From Alectoria sarmentosa (lineage: Eukaryota > Ascomycota > Lecanoromycetes > Lecanorales > Parmeliaceae), in assembly GCA_009733775.1 (NCBI GenBank), contig WOGZ01000111.1:31736-95735 (forward strand): a DNA stretch of 64,000 nucleotides, given 5' to 3'. The notes under the pieces are model-generated. The model was not told the origin of the DNA and did no database searches. It was given only the letters and a program-made list of their open reading frames with translations. The position numbers and the translations under genes are program-made. How positions within the stretch are numbered: position 1 is the first letter of the stretch; the number at the start of each line of letters is the position of its first letter. This document shows, one piece after another, positions 22,654 through 33,615 of the stretch.

Positions 22654-25600
22654 CTAGAAGTAGGAATCTGCATGTGGCTCCTCCGCCTCCGCCTCTTCCT
22701 CTCCCTCTTCCTCTCGCATCCGCAATGATTGATCTTGACCCTCGGCCTCTACAAGCAGTTTCTCGTAGCGCTTCTTTCCGTCCCATTCAAGATCTTCGGG
22801 TCTTATAAGGCTTGAATCCGCGCCGTTTGCAAGCAGAAATTGCACCATGTCGTCGCGGCCATGGTGCAATGCGTGCTCCAGCGCAATGCCACATAATCCT
22901 TCCACTGTTGATCGAGCGTTGACGTCAGCGCCATACTCTATGAGCAATTTCGCGGTGTCATTGTGACCATTAGATAAAGCTTGTAACAGTGCGGTACTGA
23001 ACGGAGTATCTAGATGATCGATAAAGCTCGGACCAGCTTCAGCATTGACATCGACTCCTCGGTCCAGAAGGATCTTCACACTCTCATAGTCACCACTACA
23101 GGAGGAACTCATCAGCGCAATGTCGCCATGAGGAGAGCTAATTGATGCACCTCTATCGAGCAGTCGCTGCAAATTTTCGGGATGACTGCCCTGCGCAGCT
23201 CTGACTAGAGCTGTGAAACCTTGTTTGTTTTGTGCATTTATGTCGGCACAGTTGTCCAACAGTGTTTGCACTGTATGTACACACCCATGGAAAGAAGCTA
23301 AAAGGAGCGCGTTGTCCCCAAATCTGTCCCGTAGGTTGACCTTAGCTCCATGTTCGAGGAGCAACTGTACAATTTCGGCATAGTCGCGGCCTTTGTACGA
23401 GGCCGCCATCAAGGGGGTCCGGCCGCTTTTTGGATTCCGTGAATTGACATCAGCTCCTGCCACGATCAAAACTCTCATAGTCTTCGGTAGGTCCAGCGCT
23501 GAGGCACAATTTAAGGGTTCTCGTTTGCCCTGAACGTCAATGAGTTCTGGAAAATGCCATTCGCTTAGTTTCAGCCAGATTGGCAACGCATACCCCTCGC
23601 TCTGGAAGAATTCTTTACTCCGAGAAATGATGTTCCCACCTTCTCCAGCATCTCTAGCATGTTGGTCCCAGTACGTGGCTGCATATTCGGCTAATGGATA
23701 CCTTTTGCTGATCTCGGGGACAGAACAGTCCTCCAAGCTGGATCGAAGTTGGTCAAACTGACGAAGATAAACTATGCAGCTCTCGGCTATGAAGGTGTTG
23801 GCACGTATCTCCTGAACGGCGAATTTTCCATCTTGAAGTCTTGGCGACCCCAAATACTCACGGACGGAGAAATGCGCAAACTGTAGTGTCTCTTTCACCT
23901 CTCCATCCAATCGCTGATACACCATGGATACCAAGCTGGAACAAATTGTGAGAAGGCCTTGGGGGTCTCCGAGGCGTCGTTCGACATCAACCTGAAGATC
24001 GCCTTCCACATCTACCGTGATCACCTCGGCGAATTCTACGAGGGACATGGGCCTCTTCGAATATGCAAGCCATTGCATTATCTTGGCAACGTGTTCACCG
24101 TAGCCGTCATCATCGATGCTCTGCAATATCCGGGCATAAGTATCGTCCAGGTCTTTTGGCAGAGATCGCAATGCTTTGCGAAGATCAGACAGACTTAGAC
24201 ATCGCCCTAGCGCATCGAGCTGGCACTTGACCCATTGGAACCTGGTGGACAGGCTCAGTGATGCTGCTCCACAGTCCCAAAGATCATAGAGACTTACATG
24301 CCGCCAGCCTTTTCCACCAAGACGGTTTCGATCTCAGCCTGTACATTTGGCTCTCGCCACTTTTTCAACTTACGATCCGTGCGAATGTGACTTTGGACGT
24401 AAGCACGAATGTCACCTTCGACTACCGCGCTTTCAATGCTGATTTTGTGCTTATCTTCCAGGAGTGCGGACAGCGCTTCTTTTATGTCTTTCTCTCTGCG
24501 GCTGGTGACCAGCGTATGCAGGCCGGCAATCTCCCACCCAGTCATTTGTTCAATGATTGTTGCCAGTCCCTCCCTTTCCTTGCATTCATCCAATGCATCG
24601 AGGCTGATTACAACGTTGGTGAAGCTCTCAACGGTGCCTCTGAGGGTATCCAGCAGCATGGGCAACGAAGGTTGGGATGCCCCACGGTTACAATCTGAGT
24701 ACAGTGCGTCCAATGGCTTGTGTGCTTTACCGCCTTGTAGCGATAGTTGAGCAATAAGCGACCGTAGCATCGTACCACAGCGTTGCTTCTCTTGATCGTC
24801 GAATTGGAAATAGAAGTATCCTACAGCTATCACCCCTTCAACTAAGGTATTGCGCTGATTACGGACCCATTCGATGGCTGTCGAGCAAAGGACTGTTTTC
24901 CCGCACCCAGGTATACCATGAAGCCAGACAAGAGAATTGGGGCCCGTTATCCAGTTGCTGAACACTTCGCTGTTGATTAACCAAGATCCAGTCCCTTCTT
25001 GCCTGTCTTGCAATGCCCTGATGTATTTCGGAGATGGATCCATGCCATGAAGCCACTTTCGGACTTCTTGCTGGTGAGCATCTAAAAGAGGTTAGTCAAG
25101 GAACTCTTTGCCATGTGCACACTTGCAAGATACCGATGATCATTGACGAAAGAGAAGTCTGTATATGCTCTGTGGTATCTGCAATTGTTAGAACCGTTGT
25201 CCTGTCAAAATATCAGCGAAAGAAATAACCCGACGTTTAGTTTTGGAACTATGGTTAGGGAAGACGTCAACTTACGTCTGATCCACCGCAACAGCTAGAC
25301 TGACTGTGCTCTTTAATCTCTCAATGCTAACAAGGACTTTCTCCGTGTCACCTTTCTTCAACGGCCAGCTAAGTGCCTCTACAAAACCTCTCCGCTTCGA
25401 GCCAGCAGGACCACTCCATTCCGGTGGGGTGAGCTTCATCTTCAACTTTTCTAACTCGGTACGACATCTGCTGAGGATCCCTGTGTCTGGATCAAAGAGT
25501 GACCTCAAAGCGGGTAATCGAGATGCTTCGGTGGAGCCGGAGGTTTCAGCCTCGTCTGCCAGCTTCTCGAGGATCCGGAGGACATTTCGAAGACCTCGAA

Positions 25601-25736
25601 CCTCTTCCAATACCTGTGAAACCTCCCAACTAGAGCCCTTGATGGCTGATCGGTAGTCGCAACAGACGGAGATGACCGCTTCTGTGGCTTGTAGGACTGC
25701 AATGACGCTTGCGGTAACGCTTAACGGATCCATCAA
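22654..25736 (-). CDS. NLR-like STAND receptor: fungal N-domain, NACHT, ankyrin repeats
   Basis: Four exons on the minus strand, 25736-25276, 25201-25134, 25081-24298 and 24241-22654, join in frame to 2901 nt and 966 aa. Residues 1 to about 150 (MDPLSVTASVIAVLQATEAV) are the helical fungal N-terminal domain found on many STAND proteins. The NACHT ATPase follows, with Walker A GIPGCGKT (232-239) and Walker B VISLDALDEC (about 334-343), then a winged-helix region (LPKDLDDTYARILQSID) and LQFAHFSVREYL. From about residue 690 there are roughly seven ankyrin repeats (GRTPLMAASYKGRDYAEIVQ, GFTALVRAAQ, LLIEYGADVNARS). The tail is strongly acidic (EEEGEEEAEAEE). Such proteins act in the cytoplasm as ligand-triggered NTPase switches, often in heterokaryon incompatibility or defence. 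All four key regions are intact. Confidence 0.9.
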
Positions 25737-27078
25737 TTGGCGACCATGTGGTTCAGCTTTTAGCGCTCATACTCTCTTGACCTTATAAGCTGTGATAGAG
25801 GAGAGCAAGAGAAAGACGGTTCGAACAGCATTCCTGGAATCTTGCAGCCTTATTTCCTCTGCACTTTCCCCGCAGATGACAGATTTGAGCGGGGTCCTGG
25901 CAGGAGAGATGATTGGCCCAGCCTGCCAGCTTGCATAAACCGCCAGGCTACAAAGAATTACATAAGCTGGGATATAGTGCAGGTATAAACTCCTTAGAGT
26001 AGTCCGGACTCTTTGTGGCCATCGTGTTGTTGGGAACAGATTACGCAGTGGAATAACTAGAGGCCGACAGTAGGGCTAGGGCTCATGAATGACTGATTAT
26101 GACTACCATAAAGAACATAAAGAAGGAAACCATGCAGGCGGGCATGGACCAACTAAATACACGAGGATGGGCCCCATGCTTCCACCAGATTCCTTGAAAT
26201 TCCATACCAAATGTCGGTCAACTCAGGGGTACCTCCCCCGGGCCATCTGCCCATGCTCCACTCGTGGCTGCATTAGTAGTATTCCATAGGCGAATCAAGC
26301 GAGGCAATTACCATCCTCACAACACATCGAGCCAGTAGTCCTCTTCTGTTGTTGCGCGTAGATACTCCGAAGAGCGCCCTCCGTCGCTCAGCTTTCACTT
26401 CTATTGGCTAGACAGATAGATCTTGCCACTCCGAGGCATACCGTCGAGAATAACAACAACAGATGCAAATGAGCACTCTTTCCTGGGCCTGAGTAGAGTC
26501 CGAGTTCTCTTCTTTCACCTTCCCTGCTCTATGTTATATGGCAGAGAAATAAGCGGAGATTTAAAAGCTAGAATCCCTCGTGTAGACTTAATTCACGACC
26601 GCAATCGGCGAAGAGCAGCAGCGAGGGCAGCCTGCTATACTCCGTAATTCTCAGCCTTCATTCCCATTCGGCTGCAGCAAGCCTTGAGCACCCACTCCAT
26701 GATAGAGTAGCAATGGAAAATACGGAAATAATTGCTCCAATCATCCATAATGCCACGCCGACTTATTTTCAGGACGCCCGCGAGGAATGCCACACGATGT
26801 ATCCTTCTTCCGAAGTCGGATTGGATTGACCACCATTATAAGAATTCCAGGCTACCCAGGCGTATCCCAATGGATTACGGCGTTTGAAGAGATCCTGCCA
26901 GCTGGGTTCTGCGGGCACCAAAACCGTGGAGATTTATGAAAGGAGGATTGATTGATTTCCTATGAAAAGATGGCCAAGCTATTTATACTATGTGAAGTCT
27001 GTGAGAGGCAGTATTTCCAAAATTCTAAACTCTCGCCTTTCCTGCTTGAACCACGACCCCCATCCGAGCCCACCCAGC
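25737..27078. other. 1.3-kb intergenic stretch
   Basis: This is the upstream region of the receptor gene. It contains purine-rich and GAA-rich segments but no gene-like frame with recognisable motifs. Confidence 0.5.
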
Positions 27079-27312
27079 ATGCTTCGCCCCTCCCCCTTTC
27101 CAACCCGAACCCTCCTATCCGTCTCCACCCTCACACCCCAATCCCAAACCCCATACACTGGCTCCTGCGGCCGACAACACCACGACCGCGACCTAGTCGC
27201 GGCCTTCGCAGCCGTCTTAACGCAAAGCTAAAACCCCAGCGCCCCCAGCAACATTCCTTTCTGCGGCCACAAAGTGGATATTGAAGATGCCGAATCACGA
27301 GATGAGCTATGA
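27079..27312 (+). pseudogene. double-psi beta-barrel (expansin/RlpA-like) relic
   Basis: From the ATG at 27079 the frame reads through YTGSCGRQHHDRDLVAAFAA to a TAA (27229-27231), then continues in the same frame as NPSAPSNIPFCGHKVDIED to TGA 27310-27312. The pattern G-x-C-G-x(2-4)-D-x-D-L-V-A-A followed by N-x-x-F-C-G-K/H-x-V/I is that of small secreted DPBB proteins (barwin/expansin-like). The usual C-terminal Cys-containing half (V-x-V-x-D-x-C-x-x-C) is missing. The copy is truncated and carries one nonsense codon. Confidence 0.45.
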
Positions 27313-27970
27313 GATGGGATTTCAGGATCGTATGAAGTTGTTGATCGACGCTCATATCACAGGAGTTCAGATAAGGTTCAGCTGCCAGAAACAAAAGACC
27401 ACAATGAGCTGCGATGCTGCGAGAACAAGCTCTGTGTTTTAATCGCTTTCTGAGCACTTATACGGCGTTTCTTGGAATGTTCCATCAGGCCGATAGTAAG
27501 AAATGGGCAATGCCGCTTGTTTTATATACGAAGCTCTGAAAATTTCCAACCATGGATCTTTTCTGGGCATTTCAATATTGCAAAATAAATAGTTGAATGT
27601 GATTGTGCAAATGAGTTGAAGGCTGTGGAGAATGTATGAGTCGAAAGGATACTTCCCGACAAGTCCTTCAACCAATGATTCTCTAAAGGGTGAAGTAAGT
27701 AGTGCCCGTACGCTAGATGAGAAGAATGCTTACTACCAGAGACTGAACAACGTGTAAGCAGCACAAAATCCAAGTGTCAGTGTTCTATCAAAAGGTTATT
27801 GCATGGAAAAAGTACATTGTTCTTAGACATGGCAATCTAGCCGCTGAGATCAGCGTAATAAGATTTATCGATATTAAGAGGCCTTCCTTGCGTGTCACCT
27901 GTATTTGCATTGCTCGAGTAGTTGACGATCCCTTCCATTGAGTGGACGACTATCAGACACAGCACCTACC
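27313..27970. other. 660-bp intergenic stretch
   Basis: No gene is recognisable. Open frames on the minus strand (27439-27773) lack any family motif. Confidence 0.45.
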
Positions 27971-29200
27971 CTATTCCACTTTGTACCACCAACTGAAGCT
28001 CCGTCTGACGATTCCAACAAACCAGAGCGGAAGCACAATCTCGACGGCCCATCCCAGCTGCTGAGCCATGGCCCGCCTCACCCAACCATCTATCACCGCG
28101 TGGGGCGCTCCAGGGTTCAAGTACATGTCCTTGGTATTGGCCAACGAATGATTCTGCACTTTTGAAGCCCTTGTCCTCGATTCGTCCTCGAATACGCTGA
28201 CCTCCTTGTCCAGTGCGTCGATGACGTCTTCGCATTTTGCGCTGCGAATGATAGCATTGGCCAGGTTCAAAGCGTCTTCCATCGCAACTTTGACCCCTTC
28301 ACCTGCGTGGGGCGTCATCAAATTCGCTGCATCTCCGATGAGGGTCACTTTTGCTCTGTGCTTCCATCTGTGTCCGGGAGGCAGTATGTACAGGGAGCGA
28401 GCGATGAAATCACTTTCATCTGCCACCTGAGTGAGCTTCACCAGCGGTTCCGCCCAATCCTTGAACTCCTCCTTGATTGCCTTCTTCACCTCGCTTGCAT
28501 TGTGTAAATCGTATCCGCACGTCTTTTTCCAATCCTCCTCCCTCTTACTTGACGCGTAGACAATCATAGTGCCATCTCGCCTCTGCTGGGCAACAAGACC
28601 CTTACAATCAGAGTACGCGAAAAGGGAGCCACGATTGACAAGCTTGTGGAGGTCGGGGTAGTTCTTTTCGGCGTCATGGATGAAGAGGTTGTATCCGCGG
28701 AGACCAACAAAGTGTGGTTTACTTCGGTGAGTGCAGGCCGTACTTTGCTCCAGGCACCATCTGCCCCGACGAGGAGATCGGAATCCGTCTCCATACCGAG
28801 GCCGAAGTGTAGCGACAGGTCATGCGGGTCCACGCTCCGTAGCCGATAATTCCACCGTATTGTACCCACGCAGTCGCGCGCGATTAATCTCTGGCCTTCC
28901 CCGACTGGAAGCCTCTGTAGTGCCCCCGATCTTGATCACGCTGACCAGGTTCTTGTCCGTCACATTGAGCGCTTCGCCGTCGTAGCGAGCGTATTGTGCG
29001 TATTCTTCGTGTAGGCCCGCTTCTCTTAAGGCTTTGACCCCGTGTTTGTGTGCAGGTCCAGCGTTCCCCCTTGCTCACGAACTGACATTGAGGGTTCGCC
29101 TTCGAAGATCGTGACGGGGTTTGAGGCAGGTATGAGGAGGCGGGCGAGGGTACTGCCGGCGGGGGCCAGCACCAATGATAGCGACCCTGGGAGGAGACAT
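27971..29200 (-). pseudogene. FAD-dependent monooxygenase pseudogene (TetX/salicylate-hydroxylase type), four frameshifts
   Basis: The start (ATG 29200) gives MSPPRVAIIGAGP, the beginning of the Rossmann GxGxxG motif. An extra C in a five-C run (29161-29165) then shifts the frame. Coding continues as QGGTLDLHTNT, a one-base loss near 29036-29042, EEYAQYARYDGEALNV, a deletion near 28875, GTIRWNYRLRSVDPHDLSL with the DG motif LLVGADGAWSKVR, and a one-base loss near 28717-28722. The rest reads cleanly to TAA/TGA at 27971, with the GD motif GDAANLMTPHAGEG. The intact enzyme would hydroxylate an aromatic or polyketide-like substrate using FAD and NADPH. Four independent indels spread over 500 bp argue for true loss. 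Neighbouring genes are free of such errors, so poor assembly is less likely. Confidence 0.85.
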
Positions 29201-29991
29201 GGAGACTAGTCGTGTGCTAGACTTGCTTTGGTGTACAGCAGTAGAGAGGCTGAGGAGTGTGGAATGTTCTCCTTGGATGGTTCTGGACGCAGGTTCACGC
29301 TTCCAGCAGCCCACAAGCCAATTTTATGAAGTCCACCAAAAACTTGTCAGCCTTGCGGCTCCGACGGCGTCTGTAGAAGCATGGCGGGATCAATCTGTAT
29401 CCGTATTCAGTACGAACTTTCCATAAGTCCTGAGACCGAAGAGCATTAGCTCCCCAATTTAGAACCATCTAAGCCATGTAGAGCGTCCAACTTGCGAGGG
29501 CCAAGTACGCTTGTCCTTTTCCACTTCTGGTAAGCTACATCCTTGCGGCTGATTGTCTTCCTCGTAAATATCTCGTCAGGTACAGTGTAGAAGAGCTCAA
29601 GAGGTTGGGGAAAAGGGCCAATTGACGACTTGATTTGTTGCTTGATACTTTGGGTAGTATGCGCCGATGCAGCTCTCCAAAGCGTGCTTTATCCATAAGC
29701 TAGCCTCATTGATACTAGCACTATTTCTAAGCCAGTCTCTCCGCCTCGTCCCCTCGTCCCTGTATACCCTCTCCCCAAATGTTCATTGTTTCTCTCATTG
29801 TGATCTCATCATCTCTCAAAGTTATAACTCTACTAGCACACCTTGAAGCATCCAAAAGGCCTCTTGATGAAATCCGGCATACTGGTACTGCCCTAAATCA
29901 TGCGCGGGAGGCCTTCTTAGCCTGGGCGGGGGACTGTGGACTGTGGACTGTGGGAGGGGACTGTCCGTATCTAAGTTGCTGTCCTCTGGAG
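29201..29991. other. 790-bp intergenic stretch, GH76 promoter
   Basis: There is no separate gene. The frame upstream of the GH76 start is open from 29779, but this extension lacks protein character and would bury the signal peptide. CT-rich sequence near 29730-29775 may be part of the promoter or leader. Confidence 0.45.
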
Positions 29992-31188
29992 ATGCAGCTA
30001 GGCTGGCCCTTTCTGCTCCTTTCCTTCGCTTTGTTCGTGCTTGGTAGTACTTTTAGAGTTGATTCGCAAGTGCCTGCGAGCTACTGGCCCAATGTTTCTC
30101 ATGCTCAGTCCGCTATCATTGCTTTGCAGCAGTGGTACAACGAAACTACCGGCCTGTGGGAGACGACTGGCTGGTGGAACAGTGCCAATGCTTTGACCAT
30201 GTTGGCCGATTTTGTTGCAGTTGACTCGTCGCTTGATAGCGTCTTGGATAACGTATTCCAGAATACCTTCTCGCAGGCCCAAAAGGCAAGCCTCGAGACG
30301 GTGAAATTCATGACGCCATACTCTGTGACTACGTACACAGGACCACAGCTTCCACCCGGGATCATTGCCCCAGAGAATGGCTTCGCCGGGTTTTTGAATG
30401 ACTTCTATGATGATGAAGGTTGGTGGGCGCTTGCTTGGCTCAAAATATACGATCTCACGAAGCAGCAACAGTACCTTCAGGCTGCCGTTGACATATTCGA
30501 GGACATGACGAAAGGCTGGGGCGGCACTTGTGGAGGCCTATGGTGGAACAAGCAACACTCGTACAAAGGTGCGATTGAGAATGCTCTATTCTTGGCAGTT
30601 GCTGCTCAGCTTGCCAACAGAGCATTGAACAAGGAGTATTATCTTGACTGGGCGTGGAAAGAGTGGGACTGGTTCCAGCGCACCGGCATGATCAATGCAC
30701 ACTACAACATCAACAACGGGATCAACCTCGTAACATGTCAAAACGACAATGGAACTGTATGGTCTTACAATCAGGGTGTCATACTTGGTGGTTTATTGGA
30801 GCTCTATAGAGCAGCACCTGACGGGGCATACCTATCCATGGCCACGCGAATCGCCCTTGCCGGCATCAGGTTTCTAAGCGACTCTAATGGAATCTTACAC
30901 GATCCGTGCGAGCCTAATTGTGGAGCTGACGGCCCCCAGTTCAAGGGAATCTTCATGCGCAATCTTCAGAAATTGCAGCTGGCTATCCCCAATAACCAGT
31001 TCAAGACGTTCATAAACAACAATAGTAACAGCATCTGGCTCAAAGATCGTGATCCTGGCAATCAATTGGGGCTTCTCTGGTCTGGTCCCTTCACGGGTGC
31101 AAGTGCATCAACACAGAGCTCTGCTGCGGATGCTCTCGTAGCTGCATTGGCCATTGGGGCGCAAAATCTAAATCTTAATGTGCAGTGA
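29992..31188 (+). CDS. GH76 endo-alpha-1,6-mannanase-like enzyme, secreted
   Basis: A single-exon gene of 398 aa. I chose the ATG at 29992 because it begins a clean signal peptide (MQLGWPFLLLSFALFVLG, cleavage near residue 25), although the frame stays open 71 codons further upstream. The (alpha/alpha)6 barrel carries the GH76 catalytic Asp pair in FYDDEGWWALAWL (D140, D141). Further family blocks are WWNSANALTML, GWGGTCGGLWWNK, YKGAIENALFLAVAAQLA and VWSYNQGVILGGLLELYRA. GH76 enzymes cut alpha-1,6-mannan; fungal DFG5/DCW1 relatives also cross-link GPI proteins to wall glucan. I see no C-terminal hydrophobic GPI tail (it ends ALAIGAQNLNLNVQ), so a freely secreted mannanase is more likely. Confidence 0.9.
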   Translation: MQLGWPFLLLSFALFVLGSTFRVDSQVPASYWPNVSHAQSAIIALQQWYNETTGLWETTGWWNSANALTMLADFVAVDSSLDSVLDNVFQNTFSQAQKASLETVKFMTPYSVTTYTGPQLPPGIIAPENGFAGFLNDFYDDEGWWALAWLKIYDLTKQQQYLQAAVDIFEDMTKGWGGTCGGLWWNKQHSYKGAIENALFLAVAAQLANRALNKEYYLDWAWKEWDWFQRTGMINAHYNINNGINLVTCQNDNGTVWSYNQGVILGGLLELYRAAPDGAYLSMATRIALAGIRFLSDSNGILHDPCEPNCGADGPQFKGIFMRNLQKLQLAIPNNQFKTFINNNSNSIWLKDRDPGNQLGLLWSGPFTGASASTQSSAADALVAALAIGAQNLNLNVQ

Positions 31189-31519
31189 ATCTTTCGTAAA
31201 CCTCGTCCAAAGGCTATGAGACAGAAGTTGCAAATGAGATTAGGGTCTTACTGAATCACTCCAGGCCCAGTACCATTGATTCACTAGCCCGTCCCCGAGA
31301 GTAATCCAAGGGCCAAGAATCAACCCGTATCACTTTGAACATCTGCCAAGGCCCATGCTTTCCTTAACACAAATTTGGCAACGTATATTTGACAGTTCAG
31401 GATCTAGCTCCGATCTTCCGGAAAACACCATGAATTAAAGTGATACACAGGCCCCCACCCCAAACTTTCTCCGTCCTCACCAAGTATCAACCGGATCCTC
31501 TCTCTTCTAACACTTCGGC
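31189..31519. other. 330-bp intergenic gap
   Basis: Non-coding. It holds the GH76 3' region and a pyrimidine-rich leader just before the F-box start. Confidence 0.45.
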
Positions 31520-32174
31520 ATGGCTTCTACACAGCGAGTCTTCGCCGTTTTAGAACTGCTGGAAAGCATCCTACAGTACATACCAGAGCGAGATCTGCTC
31601 CTCTCTCAACGCGTCAACCAGACCTTTAGAAGTGTCATGAAGCACTCTCCCCAGCTTCAACGCAAGCTCTTCTATACCGCCGATAACTATCAAGAAGGCG
31701 ACCTCCTCCGCGAACTCAAGTGGAACCCATTACTGAACATCTTCCATCCCTACAAAGTTTCGATTCCTTCGATCGGAGTCTGAGGTTATTGCTAGAACTG
31801 GTGCTAGAACTGGATCAAAATAATCAGCTAAGCATTGACGACTTCGTAAGCCGACCCAAATCCGCTCCCACAATTTACCCAAACATCAGGTTGCTCACTA
31901 CTAATCAGCCGAAAAGATAGATGTATGCTCTCCAGGTTTCGACCTCGAAGCTCTGAGAAAAGCCAACTATTCCACGGCGTCCTGGAAGAACATGTATTTC
32001 ACTCAGCCGGGGCTCGGCACGATGACCATGGACAGGGAGTATTCCGGCTTTGATGATCCTGGGAATCTGCAGTTGACTCAAATACACACTGATGTCCGCG
32101 GTGGTGTTCCCATAACGCATTATCGAAGAGGCAAAGTCTCGTGTGTCTGGGAATCCAGATTGAGGTTGCGTTAA
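31520..32174 (+). pseudogene. F-box protein gene with a probable frameshift
   Basis: The N-terminus is an F-box (VFAVLELLESILQYIPERDL followed by LLSQRVNQTFRSVM), which would dock substrates to an SCF ubiquitin ligase through Skp1. After NPLLNIFHP the frame reaches TGA. A one-base shift near 31750-31760 restores a protein-like frame (SFDSFDRSLRLLLELVLELD). A good intron follows (GTAAGC donor after IDDF, TACTAAT branch, AG near 31917), leading in phase to FDLEALRKANYSTASWKNMY, the conserved A-S-W-x-x-M block of this fungal family, and to a stop at 32172-32174. No plausible intron explains the first shift, so I call a pseudogene. A single sequencing error could also explain it. Confidence 0.55.
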
Positions 32175-32880
32175 GTATGGACGACTCTATCAGCAGTCAG
32201 CAAGCCAGGGACATGATCGGTTCAGACACATGGCGGAATTAATTTGCCACAGTGGCAAGATTTCTCAAACCAGATAAATTGTGGCTGAGAGAATGTTAGA
32301 ACATTTCAAGAAGCGAGATAGCCAATGAACGGTCTTGCAACCGAAATCGAAATCTGGCATCGTCATCACCAATGTTTTCTCCGGCATTCCCAACCAATGA
32401 TGACACTTCCCCCTCTCCTTCTTCCCCTGTCCAAGTGACTCAACCACTTACCGGCACGGGCCCTAGAGACCGGGAAGAAAAGTCCCATATGACTGTGGGC
32501 TATGTGTCCAATTTCCACCAATGGCACGAGTTTTGTTTTTTGCCGATCTGGCAAAAAACGGTCGAGGTTGAAACACACACACACTCTGTGTGGAGATCCG
32601 GAGCCCCTTTTCTCGGCCCGCCCTCACGCAGAGCGGGGGATCCGAATGGGAATACATAGGATGGTGGCGGTGGGCCAGTATGTGTCGTCGTGTGACCAAA
32701 ACTCTGACTCGGCCATCACGTTAACACACATTTGCATTAATGAACACATACATTCACTGTCCACACCTGGACTAGTTTTCACTCACAGCAGTCAGTATAA
32801 GAACCTAAATCACCGTCGTCCCTTTTTCCATGCACAGCAAACCAAGAAGTCCTCCTATTCCTTGACTGCAAACCGGCTCC
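32175..32880. other. 700-bp intergenic stretch
   Basis: No gene is supported. A short ACACAC tract lies near 32573-32584. Confidence 0.45.
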
Positions 32881-33615
32881 ATGATGCCGCCAACTACTCT
32901 GACCGTAAACCCTCACCCCAAAACATCGCAAACGGCCGAAAAGGCAACCACCCACCTCCCACGCCCAACAACACCACCAACACCAACACCAACCTCCCCC
33001 TCCCCCCTCCTCGCCCTCCCCGCCCCGCTCCGCAACCGCATCTACGCCCTCGTCGTCCTCAAGCGCTTCCCCGGCAACCCCATCTCCATCAACCAGGACC
33101 CGGCCCCCTACTTTTCCGAAACAGCCCACGAGCACCTGCAACCGGCCCTCTCCCTCACGAGCCGGCAGCTGCGCGCCGAAGTCCTGCCCATCTACTACGG
33201 CCGCAACCTCTTCGGCGTCCGCATCATCCGCCGCCGCCGCTGCAAAAAAAGCCCCCCGAGCCATCATCTCGACCAGGACCGTGCGCGGTTTGTGCGCTGG
33301 CTCGATGTCGTGGGGGAGGCGAATGCGGGCTGCATTGCGAGGTTTCGGTTCGATGTCGAGGTCTGCGCCGCGACGCTGCAGCTGCAGTTGCAGAGTGGGG
33401 AGCCCGGGTTCGAGCTCAGGAAGGTTACGGCATTGAGTGGGGATGGGGAGAGGGAGAGGGAGGTGCGGGGGAAGGTGGAGGGGTTGTTGGGGGAGGTTGA
33501 TGGGTGGAGGGAAGGGGAGAGGATGGGGTTGCGGGTCTTTAGGGGGGTGGAGGAGAGGTTGTTTAGGTGGTCGCAGTCGGATCGGCGGGGGAAGAGGGGA
33601 AAGGGAAAGGTGTGA
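32881..33615 (+). CDS. 2EXR/F-box-like fungal protein
   Basis: A single-exon gene of 244 aa. After a Pro/Thr-rich leader (residues 1 to about 40) comes LLALPAPLRNRIYALVVLKR, the L-P-x-E-L-R-N-x-I-Y-x-L signature of a large fungus-specific family. The block ALSLTSRQLRAEVLPIYYGR follows, equivalent to L-L-x-x-C-R-x-I-x-x-E-A-L-P-x-Y-Y-G. The C-terminus is basic and Gly-rich (RGKRGKGKV). The molecular function of the family is unknown; the N-terminal motif resembles a degenerate F-box. The coding strand is C-rich early and G-rich late. Start: the first of two adjacent ATGs. Confidence 0.75.
   Translation: MMPPTTLTVNPHPKTSQTAEKATTHLPRPTTPPTPTPTSPSPLLALPAPLRNRIYALVVLKRFPGNPISINQDPAPYFSETAHEHLQPALSLTSRQLRAEVLPIYYGRNLFGVRIIRRRRCKKSPPSHHLDQDRARFVRWLDVVGEANAGCIARFRFDVEVCAATLQLQLQSGEPGFELRKVTALSGDGEREREVRGKVEGLLGEVDGWREGERMGLRVFRGVEERLFRWSQSDRRGKRGKGKV

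Noticed and set aside
29779..29991. N-terminal extension of the GH76 frame
   Set aside because: The extra 71 residues lack conserved character and would place the signal peptide internally.
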